This document shows, piece after piece, positions 23,643-35,688 of a stretch of DNA of 64,000 nt; the first letter of the stretch is position 1; every line of letters starts with the position of its first letter. The notes under the pieces are model-generated. The model worked only from the letters and a program-made list of their open reading frames with translations. It made no database searches and was not told the origin of the DNA. The DNA lies in the NCBI GenBank assembly GCA_030280995.1, contig JASXTE010000013.1, positions 15,172,501-15,236,500 of the forward strand, in the 5' to 3' direction. The position numbers and the translations under genes were made by a program. This DNA is from Hemileia vastatrix (Eukaryota; Basidiomycota; Pucciniomycetes; Pucciniales; Zaghouaniaceae).

Positions 23643-23654
23643 AGAGTGAGGGAA
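23643..23654 (+). other. Polypurine tract of element E
   Basis: AGAGTGAGGGAA abuts the 3' LTR start TGTCAGCC; the F counterpart reads AGAGTGAGGGAG. Confidence 0.85.
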
Positions 23655-24453
23655 TGTCAGCCAGGCTACTAGACTTACCTGGTAAAATAATTAATTATTT
23701 TACTGAGTTGAAGCCACACCTTTCTTCTTAATAATAATTATTTATTTACTTACTTAAGTAGTACTTACAATTAACTAAGTTAAGTACAATAAGTAGTATA
23801 AATAAATAATATAAATAAAATGTCCCTTACAATTTTTACTCCCTAACACCGTGCTCAAAAGTATATGTCAAAGGGAATAAAATTAATAATAAATTTATAA
23901 TATAAAAGCTTTAAAACAATTATATTACCTCATTGAGAGATTTTTAATCCCGTGAAAGTAATATAATTGATTATTTATTGTGTAATAAGTGTGACAGTCC
24001 AAGGAATTCAAACTTTGTTGCTAATAAATTTGATTCCCTTGTTGACGTACTAATTTATTACTTTCTTATGTCATTTATGTACTCCTTTTTCTTGTCATTC
24101 TTTTCTCTCACACTCACAGTAGACGGGGTAAATTCCTTCTATTTTATTCTCTCATATTTTGCCTATAAAAGGCCTCTGATTTTGTGCTTTTCAATCCATT
24201 CTTTTATCACCTTACTTTTATTACCACGTATTACAACACAAAACTTATATTTTATATTTTATCAAATTAGTATTTACAATAGCCTAATTCTAATCAATAG
24301 ACTATAACAATATTTAAAATCTACCTCTTTTATTTGTGTAATAAATCACTTAGATTAAGAAATATGTACAAGTCTTTGAGAGTCCATTTAAAACCTTTAT
24401 AATCCTTGAAAAACTCCGTACCAAATCTTCTAGACCAAAAGCGTACCTTGACA
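23655..24453 (+). repeat. 3' LTR of element E
   Basis: 799 bp, same boundaries as the 5' LTR and followed directly by the target duplicate TAATC and the F integrase. Confidence 0.93.
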
Positions 24454-24458
24454 TAATC

Positions 24459-27100
24459 CATCAGTCTGAGGGTGATGGGAAGTAGAAAGTTTCAGATCAC
24501 AGCCACAAACATCCATCAGAGAAATCCAAAATTCAGAAGTAAATTTAGGGTCTCTGTCAGAGATTATGGCTTTAGGAAAACCAGCAGTACTAAACATATG
24601 AGACCACCATAAGAAAGAAAATTCTTTAGTGGAAACATCCTTTTGAGTAGAAATAAATTTACACATTTTTGTGAATCTGTCCACAATAACCCAACAAGAG
24701 TTATGACTGTCTTTTCCAGAAATGGGTAATCCTGTTACAAAATCCATGTTTATTATCTGCCATGGTGCATCAGGAGGTTCAATATTTTGAATTAATCCAG
24801 CTATCTTACCAGTCAATCTTTTTGAATTTTGGAAAGAATCACAAGATTCAACATATAATTTTGTGTCTTCAGACATATTAACCCACCAAGCAGTGTTTTT
24901 AATTCTGATCATTGTTTTTTCAAGATCAAAATGTCCAGCTAATATGTCATAATGATAAATTTTCAAGATGATTTCTTTCATAGAAAGAGGAATAACAATG
25001 AAAGTATTTAACTTTCTTCTATAATATAGATATACTTCATCAATTGAAAATATACCTTTCTCCAAAGTCTTCTGGTACTTTTTTGGAAGGGTGTTAATTA
25101 ATTCTTACATTGAAGCATTCTTTGGATCATTTAATATGGTGCATAAATTTTTTAAGTCAGCATCCTTATCATATGAATCCAGAATAAGCTGTAATAGCTC
25201 TTCCTCCATATCAACCACATATATCCCATGAATATGAAGAATTTAATCCTCAGGATAATAAGCAGGATTAGAGTCATCATTTGGTAAAGGTAAACTTTAT
25301 AACATATCCAAATTTGAGTAAAAAATACCAGCCCTATGAATAATTGTCATTCTTCCACTGCATTCCTGTACAGCTAACTGCCATCTGAACATATGTCTGT
25401 TAGGTGTTTTTAATTTAAAAAGGGATTTAACTGCACTGCAGTCAGTGAAAACTAGAAATTTCTGGTCATCCAGGTAATAATTTAACTTTTCTAGAGCCCA
25501 CACTATGGCTAAACATTCAAGCTGAGTGGAACCATATTTCAATTCAATATTTCTCAAGGTTCTTGAAATATAAAAAATTACTACTTCTGATGCTTTATCA
25601 TTCATCACTTGTTTTTGATTAAGGGCAGCACCAAGACCAATAAAACTGGCATCAGTGTACAAAACAAATGGTTGATTAAAGTCAGGTAAAGAAAAGATTG
25701 GTGCTGACATCAAACATTGTTTCATAGTGTCAAAAGTCCTCTGTCTTTTACTATTCCAGACAAAAGAAACATCCTTTCTAGTCAATTGGGTAAGGGGTAA
25801 AGCTATGACTTGGTAATTTCCAATATACTGTCTATAGTATTCACACATTCCCAAAAAACTCTAAGGCTCTCTAACTGTGGTAGGAGCCTTCACCTGTTGT
25901 ATCGCTGCCACTTTGTTTTGGTCAACACATATCTGTAACCCAGAAACAACATGACCAAGTACTTTAAAAGAATCAAATCAAATTTACATTTCTTCAAAGC
26001 AAGTGTCATATTTATTTCATCCATTTACTGGAACACTTTACACAGGTGGTTAAGATGGTCCTCAAATATTTTTGAGAATATAATGATATCATCAATATAA
26101 ACCATCAGCCATCATTCAATTATATCTTGATGGAATGTGTTATACATAAAGTTTTGAAAAACTGATGGGGAATTTTTAAGGCCAAATGGCATCCTTACAT
26201 ACTTATAAATACCAATATGAGTAGCAATCATCAGAAAATTCTGGGAATTCTTCTTAACAGGTACCTGGTAATATCCCTTGTTACAATCCAGACAGCTGAT
26301 ATATATAGCACCTTGTAAGGTAGCATGTATAGAGCTGATTCTAGGTAAAGGATAGATATCATCAACAGTATAAGTATTTAATTCTCTATAATCACCACAT
26401 AACCTGGCTTTATCTTTCTCATAAGAAATTAGGACACGTGAGATAACACAATATTTAGGTGTTTCAACTACCTTTTCAATAATATTAATTTTTAAAAGGG
26501 TAGCAATATTGTCTTCAATATCTTTTCTCTTTGTGGGAGAAGCAGGATAAGGCTTCTTCTTCAAAATAGGTGGAATTTCAGTAAATGGAAAAGATAATGA
26601 AAGTTTCATTTCTTCTTTAACTAATCCTAGTTCATGTGACCCATGAGCAAAGGCCATAGGAAAAGATTTTTTCAAGTTAATGATGGAATATTTATCCTCA
26701 CCAGAAAGTTTTTCTCCCAAAGAAGAATTTTTAATTTCAGAAATAAGGGCAAGCATTTCTTTTGTAGATATTCCTTTATATTGAAACACAGAATTACATG
26801 TGTTCAATTCTGGTTTTAATAATTTTTTGGGGGAGGAAATCTTAATTTTTCTCTTTCCATTCATTCCCATTGTGGAACATTGGTTTTAAGGATCCAATTT
26901 TATGCCGTACTTGGTTAGAATATTTTTTACTTAAATAATCCAACTGCTTAAGTTATCATTTTACATGACAACAAAATCACAAACAGCTCTTACAAAACCA
27001 TGGTTATATTAATAAAACACTATGGCTTTGTATTTACCAATGGGGGACAAAACAGAGCCATAACCTATCCAATTTTCAGAAATGATAGGCATAAGTTTTG
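24459..27100 (-). pseudogene. Element F pol (RT, RNase H, integrase N-terminal part)
   Basis: Read right to left. RT is open at 26870-26112 with LCGDYRELN, SCLDCNKGYYQV and MPFGLKNSPSVFQ. The catalytic YIDD follows a stop at about 26110. RNase H at 25854-25297 shows YTDASFIGLGAAL and TDCSAVKS. The integrase at 25065-24430 has the zinc-binding H/C residues (CDSFQ instead of CDYCQ, so one Cys is lost), NMDFVTGLPI and ISDRDPKF, then runs into the E insertion. Its last third is at 14993-15780. At least three frame breaks. Confidence 0.85.
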
Positions 27101-29692
27101 ATTTATAGTCTTGATCCACTGAAGAAATTGCTTTTTCATATACTACACTTCCTCCAGCTCCAGAATCCAGAACAACTTCAATGCTGGCTCTATTTATCAA
27201 GACTGGTGTTTTTAGAGGGGCAATAACAATTGAGCTATCCTCAATTTTCCTTATGATCTCAGCATCTTCAACTGTATATAAATCATTATTATCAATATCA
27301 ATAGTATTTAAATAATGAATATCTTCTTCCAGCATCATGATTTCTTGTTGAGATTCATATGAAATATTGCTGGCACAATCACTTGAAGTATCATCCAGTG
27401 CTATTGTGTCATCAGCATGCTCCTCAGTTTGTTCAACAAGATTTATCTTCTTTTCACAAACATGGCCTTTCTGCCAAGGCTTGTTGCACTTGAAGCAAGT
27501 GTTTGTTGCATACTTTTTAGGTGCAACAGGGGAAAAAGGTATACCAACCTTTTCCAGAGGTTTCTGTTGGTAAGTGGAGGGTTTCTCAAAAGGGGTTCTA
27601 GGAATGAATCTTCTGGTATCATACTTGTTTTTTAGTAGGATCTCATTACAAGTATTAATGAAAAAAGAGGGTTCTCTGGAGAACTCAGTCCTAGCCACTA
27701 TCAAGTCTCTCAAAGACATTGGTAATTTATAAAGGATCCTGTCCTTCAATAACTCAAACTCCATATTTGTGTTCATTTCCCTCAAGATAATTACAATTCT
27801 CATTAAGAACTCAATATTTTTATCAGTAGAAGAGCTTTATCTAGTTCCCTCATACTGCCTTTGTTGAGCCATCCTAAACTTGGAGCCACCAAATTGTGCT
27901 TTAATCAATTTTTTCCAATCTTCCCATGAGTAGTCATTCCTATCCATAAGAACAGATTCATACCACATTAGGGCTACATTGGTAAACAAAGAAATCAACT
28001 TAGACACAATTTCCTCATCTGGGAGTTTGTAAGAATTTTTCAAGTTATCAATTCTGCAAATGAATTGCTGCCAATCAGAAGAAGAATCACCATAAAATGT
28101 TAGATACTGGTCAAGGTTTGGCAAATTCTTTTGATTTGAAAGAGTCTCCTTAGTATTAGTTGTTTATGAGTAAGAAGCAGCTGTAACTTCTCCAATTGTG
28201 CAGTAATCTCATTGTTTAATCCTTCTGTTTAAGATCCTGGTGCATCATCAATTTTTAATGGAAACTCTGTGGTATCAACAGGCATTTCTGAATCTAATTT
28301 TACTTTAGATGAAATAGCAACTGGTAACCTTGGAGCATCCTGTACCATATGTTCCTTCAAAGAAATGTCTGAATATTTTTGATCATTAAAAAATGAGTTT
28401 AATTTCTCTTCAATGGTTTTTAGTCTGATTTTTACTCTTGAAAGACTAGATAAACTCTCATTGATTGTTGCAAAAGATAACTGGTTTTTATTTTGAAAAG
28501 ATGAATAATGATCACTCAATCTTTTTAGGTTTATCTTATCTACCTCTAGCACCTGGCAACAGGCAGACTCAGTATCTTGTAGTTTAGAAAAATTATTTTT
28601 GATATTTTTCCATTAAGCAAATTTTTTTTCATGAGTTACTTTGTAATGAAAGAAATCATCAGAAACTCATTGTAACTCACTCCTCAATTCTTGATAACCC
28701 TGTTCAGTTAATAAACTATTATATTTCTGAGTTAATTGCATTTTGTTCATGATATGATTTTGTTTAGCAATAATATCTCTCAAATACTCATCATTAATTT
28801 TTGCTACATCTGGAGTGTTTCTCAAAAAAGAAACAGAGTAACTTTCCAGATTCTCATAAAACTCAGGCTCAAGTGTTTCATCAATAATAGACATATCAGG
28901 ATTTATCATTGAAGTAGCAATTAAAACTAAAAGATTAGATATATTAGAATGTTGAGTGATTTTTCTACTTTTATCAGCCTCTACTGGTTTCACAGTTTCA
29001 TCTCCGCTTCCAGAATTACTTGAAGGAACTGAATCAGCAACAATAAATGGTACTTGAGACTCAATAGAGGGGCTTAACAAGGTTTGGGAAAGATCTGAAT
29101 ATTTTTTTTTCTTTTTATGCCTCCTTGATAAGGGTGAGGATGTGTGGGGTTGAATTGACTGGGTCTTGAAGGACCTGCCTGGGGCATTTGAAGCTGCTGA
29201 TGTTGAGACAGATAATGCCACTGGGTGTTTAACCAATCCCATTTTTACTTTGGTACTTCCACCTTTTTTAGTCTCTTGGGAGACAATGGTGGAAGATCTG
29301 TGGGGGAAGGAGGTCTCCCCTTCTCTTGAAGAAAGGCATCTATTTTTCTTACCTTTTCTTCTAGTGAGTCTGTTCTTGCTCTCAGTCTTAAGTTCTCTGT
29401 CCTCAGTTCCTTTATGTGGGTGGAGAGATTCTTTACTTGCTGAGGTAAAGGTATTTTTTTTATTTTTAAGCGTTTGGGAAATCCTTCTAGGGGGTCGATG
29501 GAAGGTGTTTGTTCCTGAGCATTTGTCTCCACTTGTATTTCCACTTCCTCCATTTCCACATCCTGATTGGTCCAATAATTGATTAATTTGAGCCAATTAT
29601 GTAGTCAAGGGAGAACTTAAAAAAGTGGCTTCATCATAATCAATCAGATCCAACTCCTCTTCACAGGTAGCAGAAACACCTTCATCAGCCAT
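27101..29692 (-). pseudogene. Element F gag-protease
   Basis: Starts at ATG 29692 (EEELDLIDYDEA, homologous to E). The splice donor seen in E reads TTAAGT here, while the acceptor CAG before GATGTGGAAATG is kept. The coiled-coil frame is open at 29559-29245, and the basic alternative frame at 29596-28667 runs on into the capsid region through an indel. Later blocks: 28552-28229, 28124-27837 (WYESVLMDRNDYSWEDWKKL, no stop where E has one) and 27803-27009 with knuckle CFKCNKPWQKGHVC and intact protease motif VVLDSGAGG. Confidence 0.8.
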
Positions 29693-30394
29693 TTTTTAAA
29701 TTTAACTTGAACTGAGGGAAGGAAATAATAAGATTTATTAGTTTTATTTTTGCTTTTAAAAGAAAAATAGGAAAAAACTTTAAAAATTTTCAGGAAAAAA
29801 ATAAACTGGAATAATAATCACAATTTTTATTAATTCAAAATAATTTTATAACCAGGATTAAAAGAAATCAACTGAAGAAAAAAATTAATTTTTTAATCAA
29901 TAAATTAAATTTTGATAATTATCAGGATTAAAATCATCTGAAGGATATTTAAATATCAGGACTTGATGTCAACTGAAATAATTTTTATATAATTTATTTT
30001 TATTAATTTATTTTATTGTCAGGACAATTTGTCAACTCGAACAACAATATTATTTTAATTTATCAGGACAAAGTCAACTGAATAAAAAATAATATAATAT
30101 AATAATAATAAAATATTTTATATTACTTCTAGGACTGAGAACACTATAGTTCTCACTTTGACAACTAGGAAAAAAAATTTCAAATTACCAGACACCTCCC
30201 CCTGTAATAAGAGCAAATTAATGCTACTTACAGAGTGCTGAGTAAAAGGAAATACATAGAGTATAAAAAGTGCAAAGTGACCCACCAATAGTAATCAATA
30301 AAATTACGACAAATATATGTGACTATAGTCAATATATAAACTTAAGTTTTGGAGCGTGGTTCGATTCCCAGTTGCAGCAAAAAGTAAGTCACGT
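29693..30394 (-). promoter_or_regulatory. Element F leader with five hairpin units
   Basis: Noncoding. Hairpin units equivalent to those of E lie at 29853-29874, 29923-29940, 29957-29975, 30020-30037 and 30064-30080 on the minus strand. Three have GAC/GTC stems and two have GAT/ATC. The region ends at the B insertion point; the target copy ACGT is 30391-30394. Confidence 0.7.
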
Positions 30395-31487
30395 TGTAGA
30401 CAATCCTATAGTACTAGCTATAGGCCTTGACCAAGGGAGTTGGAGAAAAACCAGAGAGAAAATACCCTGTCCCTTTAGAAAAATAGAGTGAGATTTACTT
30501 GCTAAAGTAAGTTGGTTCCTGTTTTGCTAAAGCGCCTGTTTAACACACTTGACTGCTTGATGAGCCAAGATAGTAGTCCCCAGATAGACTACCAGACCAA
30601 AGAACTGAAATGTAGAACAAAGTACACACCAGAGACAGCAAAGATACTTGATGTAGGCTGCATATCCACACCAGAGACAGCAATAATACTTGCTATAGCT
30701 TGCAAGACTATAACAGAGAAAACAGTTGCCAAAGTTAAGTTAAATGAAGAACTCACTTGCAACAAACACAGCCAATTGTGACCATAAAACAGTGAAAACT
30801 GAGTGAGGAACAATGATATCACCTCCGGATGGTTGTATGATGGTTAAGGTTGCCCCAAACTGTCTTATTCACTATGTACACACAGACCACTAACTAAGAG
30901 CCCATGCGCACCCACCAATCTGGCGCCTGTACCCGCCAAATTGCATAAAAAACCTTGCTGAAGCACTCCCCAACCTCATAAAACAGAGGCGGGCGGGCCG
31001 CCCGACGTCGGCAATGCCGCCTGAAGCGGCCCGGCTTCCCTGAAGCCAGAAAACCAATAAAAACCACTAATCTACTTAGAAAAATTAGCTACAACTACTA
31101 AAACCTTTAAAACACGGAATTTCACTATAACAACATTGGGACATGAAATATAGAGAAAAATTAGCTCTATCCAATGGTAATAAGCACTTAACCCTAAGAC
31201 TTAAGGTTAGTCCGTAAAAAATGAAAAACAAAATTAAACAGCAATCTTTTATAAATGAAAAATGAGGAAATGTCCCCTTAAAACTCAGAATATGAAAAAT
31301 GTCTACAAGACATAAAATATAGAGAAAAACCAGGGCTATCCAATGATAGTACCCACATACCTGCAGACCCAATATCCACGGAATAAAACCATAAAAATAC
31401 ACAATTCCTTAACAGATGTCAATTAAGACATGCACAAACAGCGCCAAATCGCACAACAAAGGCCCCTGCCAATGTTGGAAGACCACA
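30395..31487 (-). repeat. 3' LTR of element B
   Basis: On the minus strand TGTGG...CTACA. It contains the GC-rich block (30986-31030) with CCGACGTCGG at 31002-31011 and two copies of CACACCAGAGACAGCAA near 30625-30685. The minus-strand tract TTGGAGGGAGGA (31488-31499) next to it is the polypurine tract. Confidence 0.95.
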
Positions 31488-31535
31488 TCCTCCCTCCAAT
31501 TGAGAATCTCTGCATTCTTTCTTCATCCAACCACC

Positions 31536-32176
31536 ATGTTTAACCTTCTTCCCAATTCTGCCTCTGAAATGGGTCACTGCCAATACTGCATCAACAATAA
31601 TTTAATCTGCACCATGACACCACCTGTCCATCCATACAGAACGTCCTGCAATGTCTGCCAATCTAGAAAGAAGACCTTCCACAGACCTGGTCCACTTTCC
31701 TCCGCAAAAGATTCACCTTCACCTCAACCTGGTCCTTCTTCTGCCAGCACCAAAAGATCTAGGCCATCCATCCTGATACCCAGATTAATCAAAAATCTCC
31801 ACCCTTCCCAGAAGAGTGCCACAACCCATAAAATCAAGTAGTTCCACCATCTTTGGTCCATCTGATGGTAAAGAACATTCTTTTCTTCCTTCAACTTTAA
31901 AACTGATGACTTCTCAGTTCCTCCATCTTCTGATAGTGATGATAACAATATAGGATCCATTGCACCACCAACACCAATGCACTTTCCCACTATCAAGGCC
32001 AAGTTCTAACAACACACATATCAACAGAAACAAATTCTGCTTCACTACTTCCAATCCACTCCTGCTAGAGATCCACAGGACATTGAGAACAGAAGACACC
32101 TCATTCACCAGTTCAAGGCTAATTTTGAACACTTCATTTCCTCTCTTGATTCCCTCTGTAATTTCACTAGTACTTG
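31536..32176 (+). pseudogene. Z2 of element B: antisense Zn2Cys6-like gene, broken
   Basis: ATG 31536 in CCACCATG, 49 bp inside the LTR boundary. The cluster is C-X2-C-X6-C-X12-C-X2-C but the last cysteine is Phe (SRKKTFHR). The frame ends at an early stop near 31840 after a local indel. The intron at 31868-31917 (GTAAAG...TCAG) and the acidic C-terminal exon (SVPPSSDSDDNN) are kept, with one stop (AAG TTC TAA) before the natural TGA at 32174. Copy A keeps all six cysteines, so the ancestral product can be inferred at about 196 residues. Confidence 0.65.
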
Positions 32177-32235
32177 AGTTTGATTCAGAAAAGAAAAATT
32201 GACCACACCCTCTATAGGATGTAACCACAAAACAA

Positions 32236-32740
32236 CCCTCAGTTTTAAGTCTTGGGGGACCATCCTCATTTTATAGTCTTGGGGGACTCAAAAACCCTCA
32301 GTTTAAAGTCTTGGGGGACTCCAAAACCTAAATCATAAACCCAGAACCAGAGATCAACCACATTAAGACACAGAGAAATAAATAACATTCTGGGGTAGTT
32401 GTAAATAGAGCTGCCAGCCCATCAATTACCCCCAAACTTGCCTTTGCTAAATCCGGAGGCTCCCCCTGTGGATACCCTCCACCAATCTTTCAAAACCAAC
32501 TCCAACAACAAAAACTCCTTCCTCAGTTTATAGTCTTGGGGGACTTACAACCCTCAGTTTAAAGTCTTGGGGGACTAACACAGTGTTCAGTTTAAAGTCT
32601 TGACAGACTAGTATTGATAAAATCTTGAAACCAGCCAGTTTAAAGTCTTGGAGGACTACAGAAACCAGATTTCAGTTTAAAGTCTTGATGGACTGATCTT
32701 GATACCATAGCTTTTTCAGTTTAGAGTCTTGATGGACTGA
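32236..32740. repeat. Array of nine AGTC...GACT motifs in element B
   Basis: Copies start near 32239, 32266, 32299, 32523, 32553, 32587, 32636, 32682 and 32716, with core TTTAAAGTCTTG-N-GGACT. AGTC and GACT are nearly invariant while the bases between vary (TTGGGG, TTGATG, TTGACA, TTGGAG). An H1-type hairpin module lies at about 32388-32490. The array immediately precedes Z1. Confidence 0.85.
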
Positions 32741-32889
32741 CAGAATTTTGCATAAAATAGACGCAGCCAATTTCATGCAGCACACCTCTCCAGACAACCT
32801 GCTGAACTTCCACCTTCACTTCATCATCTACCCATAACTGACAAAAATCTCCTCCTATCACTTTTCATCATCTTTTCTCACCACAGATC

Positions 32890-34460
32890 ATGGCTGGATC
32901 TCCTGATGTTAACCCTTCTACTCTCCCTTGCTTCACTGCTCCCAAAGACTATGCCTGCAAACAGTGCATCCACATGTGCAGACCTTGCACATTCACTCTT
33001 CCAACTCTTGAATCCAAATTCTACAACAGGGCTTGTGATTCTTGCTATTCCAAAAAGAAAAGATGTGACAGAAACGCCAACTACCCTATTCCTCCGCTTT
33101 CTCCTTCTCACAAATACATATCCAGATCCCCTACCAGATCCCCAGAGCTTGGTCCTTCCTCTTCCTCTCTATCTTCTGCTCTTTCCAGAAGATCCAGAAG
33201 CTCAGCTTCCTGCACTCTTCCCAAAAGACCAGCCTTAGCCTCACAAGAAACTGCTTTTATCTCCGCCAAATTAGCTCCAAAAGTTTCAAGATCCACTCCC
33301 AGGCTTCTAGACCACGTCCAGGCGGCCTGGCGAACGTCGGGCGGCCCGCCCGCCTCACCAAACAGTGAAAATCAGGGCCAAAACCTCCAAAAACGGCCAG
33401 AAAACAGCCAAATACATCCAGACAACAACAACAACTCAACCCAACTACCTCCTACTGCTCCCAGAGCAATGCAATCCACCCTTCCAAAGTCCAAAAGCAC
33501 CAAAATTTCCCTTATTTCTAAGAGACCTGCCAGAGAACCCCAAGAAGAAACCAGAACACCACACACTGCACCACAACAACAAATTTGTCCCCAACTAAGA
33601 CAAAGAAACTACACCTCTCCTCTGTCAGCCAACTACTCTTCTGACAGTTCCATCTCTTCAAAATCTCCATCCAGAAGAGATCAATCTGCTTCCAAATCCC
33701 CCCCTCCTGCTCCATCCTTTGACAACCCTGGTACTCCATCACCAGCACCTCCTCCAGCTGAATCCAACAGAAATAACTACCACAACAACAACAAAAATCT
33801 CACTGCTCCAACTAGGCCCCAGGAACATCAGAATCCCAGTTCACCTTCTCAGGATCCTTTAGAGGAAGACCATGAGAATCCATATCTTTCCCTAGTTGAT
33901 CTACCCACTATGACCATTACAAAATTGTCAGAGATCCAAATCCCAGCTGCTTACAGATTTGATGAGCTTCCAATCTGTAAGTACCAAATTAATTATTCCA
34001 TTTCTTCAACAAAAATAATTACTGATCCAATTCTTCTTGTCTAGTTGGCACCCCTCCTCCTGAATCTATTATTGGAGTTGTTCAAACTCTTGAAACTTCT
34101 TTGACCCTGGATTATGGAGACATGAAGAAACACCTAAGTACCATGTGTTCCAACATGCTAAAAGCCTTTTCCCCCCATGGACCTTTGAATGACTTTGAAA
34201 AATCCCTGAGAAAGTGCCTGTTGGAGGACCACTGGAAAATGTCTAGAATCATTAAGCACACCCTCCAGCACTCCATTCCTGCCTCTTCTTCCTCCTCCTC
34301 TGAACTTCCCTCTAATCCAATTACTGACCATTACAATCCCTATCATCTCTCCAGCAGGATGCACTTCAAAGAACACAGTGCTTCCCACAATCCCAACAAA
34401 AAACAAAAGCGTCATCACAATCTGGACCAGCCTCCAGAAGCTTCATCATCCAGGAAATGA
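32890..34460 (+). CDS. Z1 of element B: intact antisense gene, Zn2Cys6-like protein, one intron
   Basis: Exons 32890-33976 and 34045-34460, with a 68-bp intron GTAAGT...CTAG, give 500 residues with no stop. Cysteines at 23, 26, 33, 49, 52 and 59 follow C-X2-C-X6-C-X15-C-X2-C-X6-C, with basic residues KKKRCDR in the second half. In classical fungal Zn2Cys6 domains the basic part is in the first half, and the linker here is longer than usual. The middle (about 80-300) is Ser/Pro/Arg-rich and probably disordered. A GC-rich block encodes residues about 140-156. The C-terminal part (from DLPTMTITKLSEIQIPAAYRF) looks folded, then ends in a basic Ser-rich tail. Encoded antisense to the retrotransposon. 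DNA binding is inferred from spacing only; no known family name recognised. Confidence 0.75.
33307..33358. repeat. GC-rich block in Z1 coding sequence (element B)
   Basis: Contains GTCGGGCGGCCCGCCCGCCT, reverse complement of the block in the LTRs of the same element. It stays in frame in Z1. Confidence 0.75.
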
Positions 34461-35688
34461 GCTCCTGCAAATGATTAGAAACATAATAATAATATGAAAC
34501 AATTAATAAAAATAATTTCACAATTTTTTTTTTTTTTTAATTTTTTTTTTTACTGACAACTAATATACTAAAAATAAAAAAAATTAATAAATAAAATGAA
34601 ATAAAATAAAATAAATGAAATAAAATAAAATATAAAAAATAATACAAATGGTATCCCCCAGCCAAGTGATGAGCTGATCCCATGATACCTTACCCATATT
34701 CAAGTGCACCTTGATGTGGATACACAATTAAATCTTTTAAATGATTAACAGAAAACAAAATTCAAAAATTTAGAAATTCAGAAGATAATAAAAAAAATGA
34801 AACACAGAAACACATGAAATAAATAATAAATAAAAATAAAATAGCATTGCCCCGCCAATTGATGAGCCTTTCCCCACTAATGCTTGCCCACATCCAGGTG
34901 ACCCTGATGTGGTAACACCCTATATTTTTGATTTTATAATTTTAAACAACCCCCATAAAAAATTAAAAGAAAAAAAGAGAAAAAAGAAAATAATCTAAAA
35001 CTGCTATCTAGCAAAAATGGTACAATAAGGGAAAGTCCGATCCATAGAAATGATCACTGGGTGGGCTCCCTCCAATAAGTAAAAATGATGGGAGACCACC
35101 AGTGATCCACCACCAATCTGAAAGAAGCAAAGATAAAGAAGCCAGTCCCAAACCAGTTTAAAGTCATAGTGGACTTGAAACCTGAATAATAAACAACAGA
35201 ACTAGAATTCAACTAGGAAAAACAAAAGACTTGAAACAGACATTCTGGTGTAACTGTTCTACAGAGCAGCCAGCTCATCAGTTAGCCCCACACTTGCCAA
35301 AATAAAATCTAGAAGCCCCCCCTGCGTGCCTTCTAACAAAAACACAACATCCAACACAAAAAAACCAAAACCAATAAACAGTGAAGAGTCCAGCACTTGA
35401 CAACAAGAGGATATTCCAGTTTAAAGTCATAGAGGACTAAAACCTGTGAAAAGAAACCAATACTAGGGTTCAACCAAATTTAAAGAAAGGGTTGGAAACA
35501 GAAAATCTGGGGTAACTGTTGATAGAGAAGCCAGCCCATAAGTCACCCCTACACTTGCCAAGATCAAATCTAGAAGCCCCACCCATGGGTACCTTCTAAC
35601 AAAAATTTTCCAACACAAAAGTTGCTCTGCAACACCAAAAATTCCAAAACAAAAAAAGAACGTTCCATAGTTTATCCTCATTGCGGAG
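34461..35688 (-). other. Structured noncoding tract of element B
   Basis: Reverse-complement counterpart of 3154-4415 in A: hairpins of types H3, H2, H4 and H1, two motif copies (about 35156 and 35405), and AT-rich spacers including a long T run (34523-34550). No coding sequence supported. Confidence 0.7.

Larger units (their letters stand above)
15781..24453 (+). mobile_element. Element E: Ty3/gypsy, complete but decayed, inside F
   Basis: Two 799-bp LTRs (15781-16579 and 23655-24453), TSD TAATC at 15776-15780 and 24454-24458, inserted into the F integrase gene. It belongs to the same family as F in the opposite orientation. By eye I count about 21 differences between its LTRs. The internal part encodes leader hairpins, Gag, protease, RT, RNase H and integrase. 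Confidence 0.93.

Noticed and set aside
30340..30375. Box-B-like GGTTCGATTCCCAG in the F leader, with a partner in E (about 16715-16745, minus strand)
   Set aside because: The T-arm stem does not pair in either copy, no matching 5' acceptor or box A lies at tRNA distance, and both copies are homologous retrotransposon leader.
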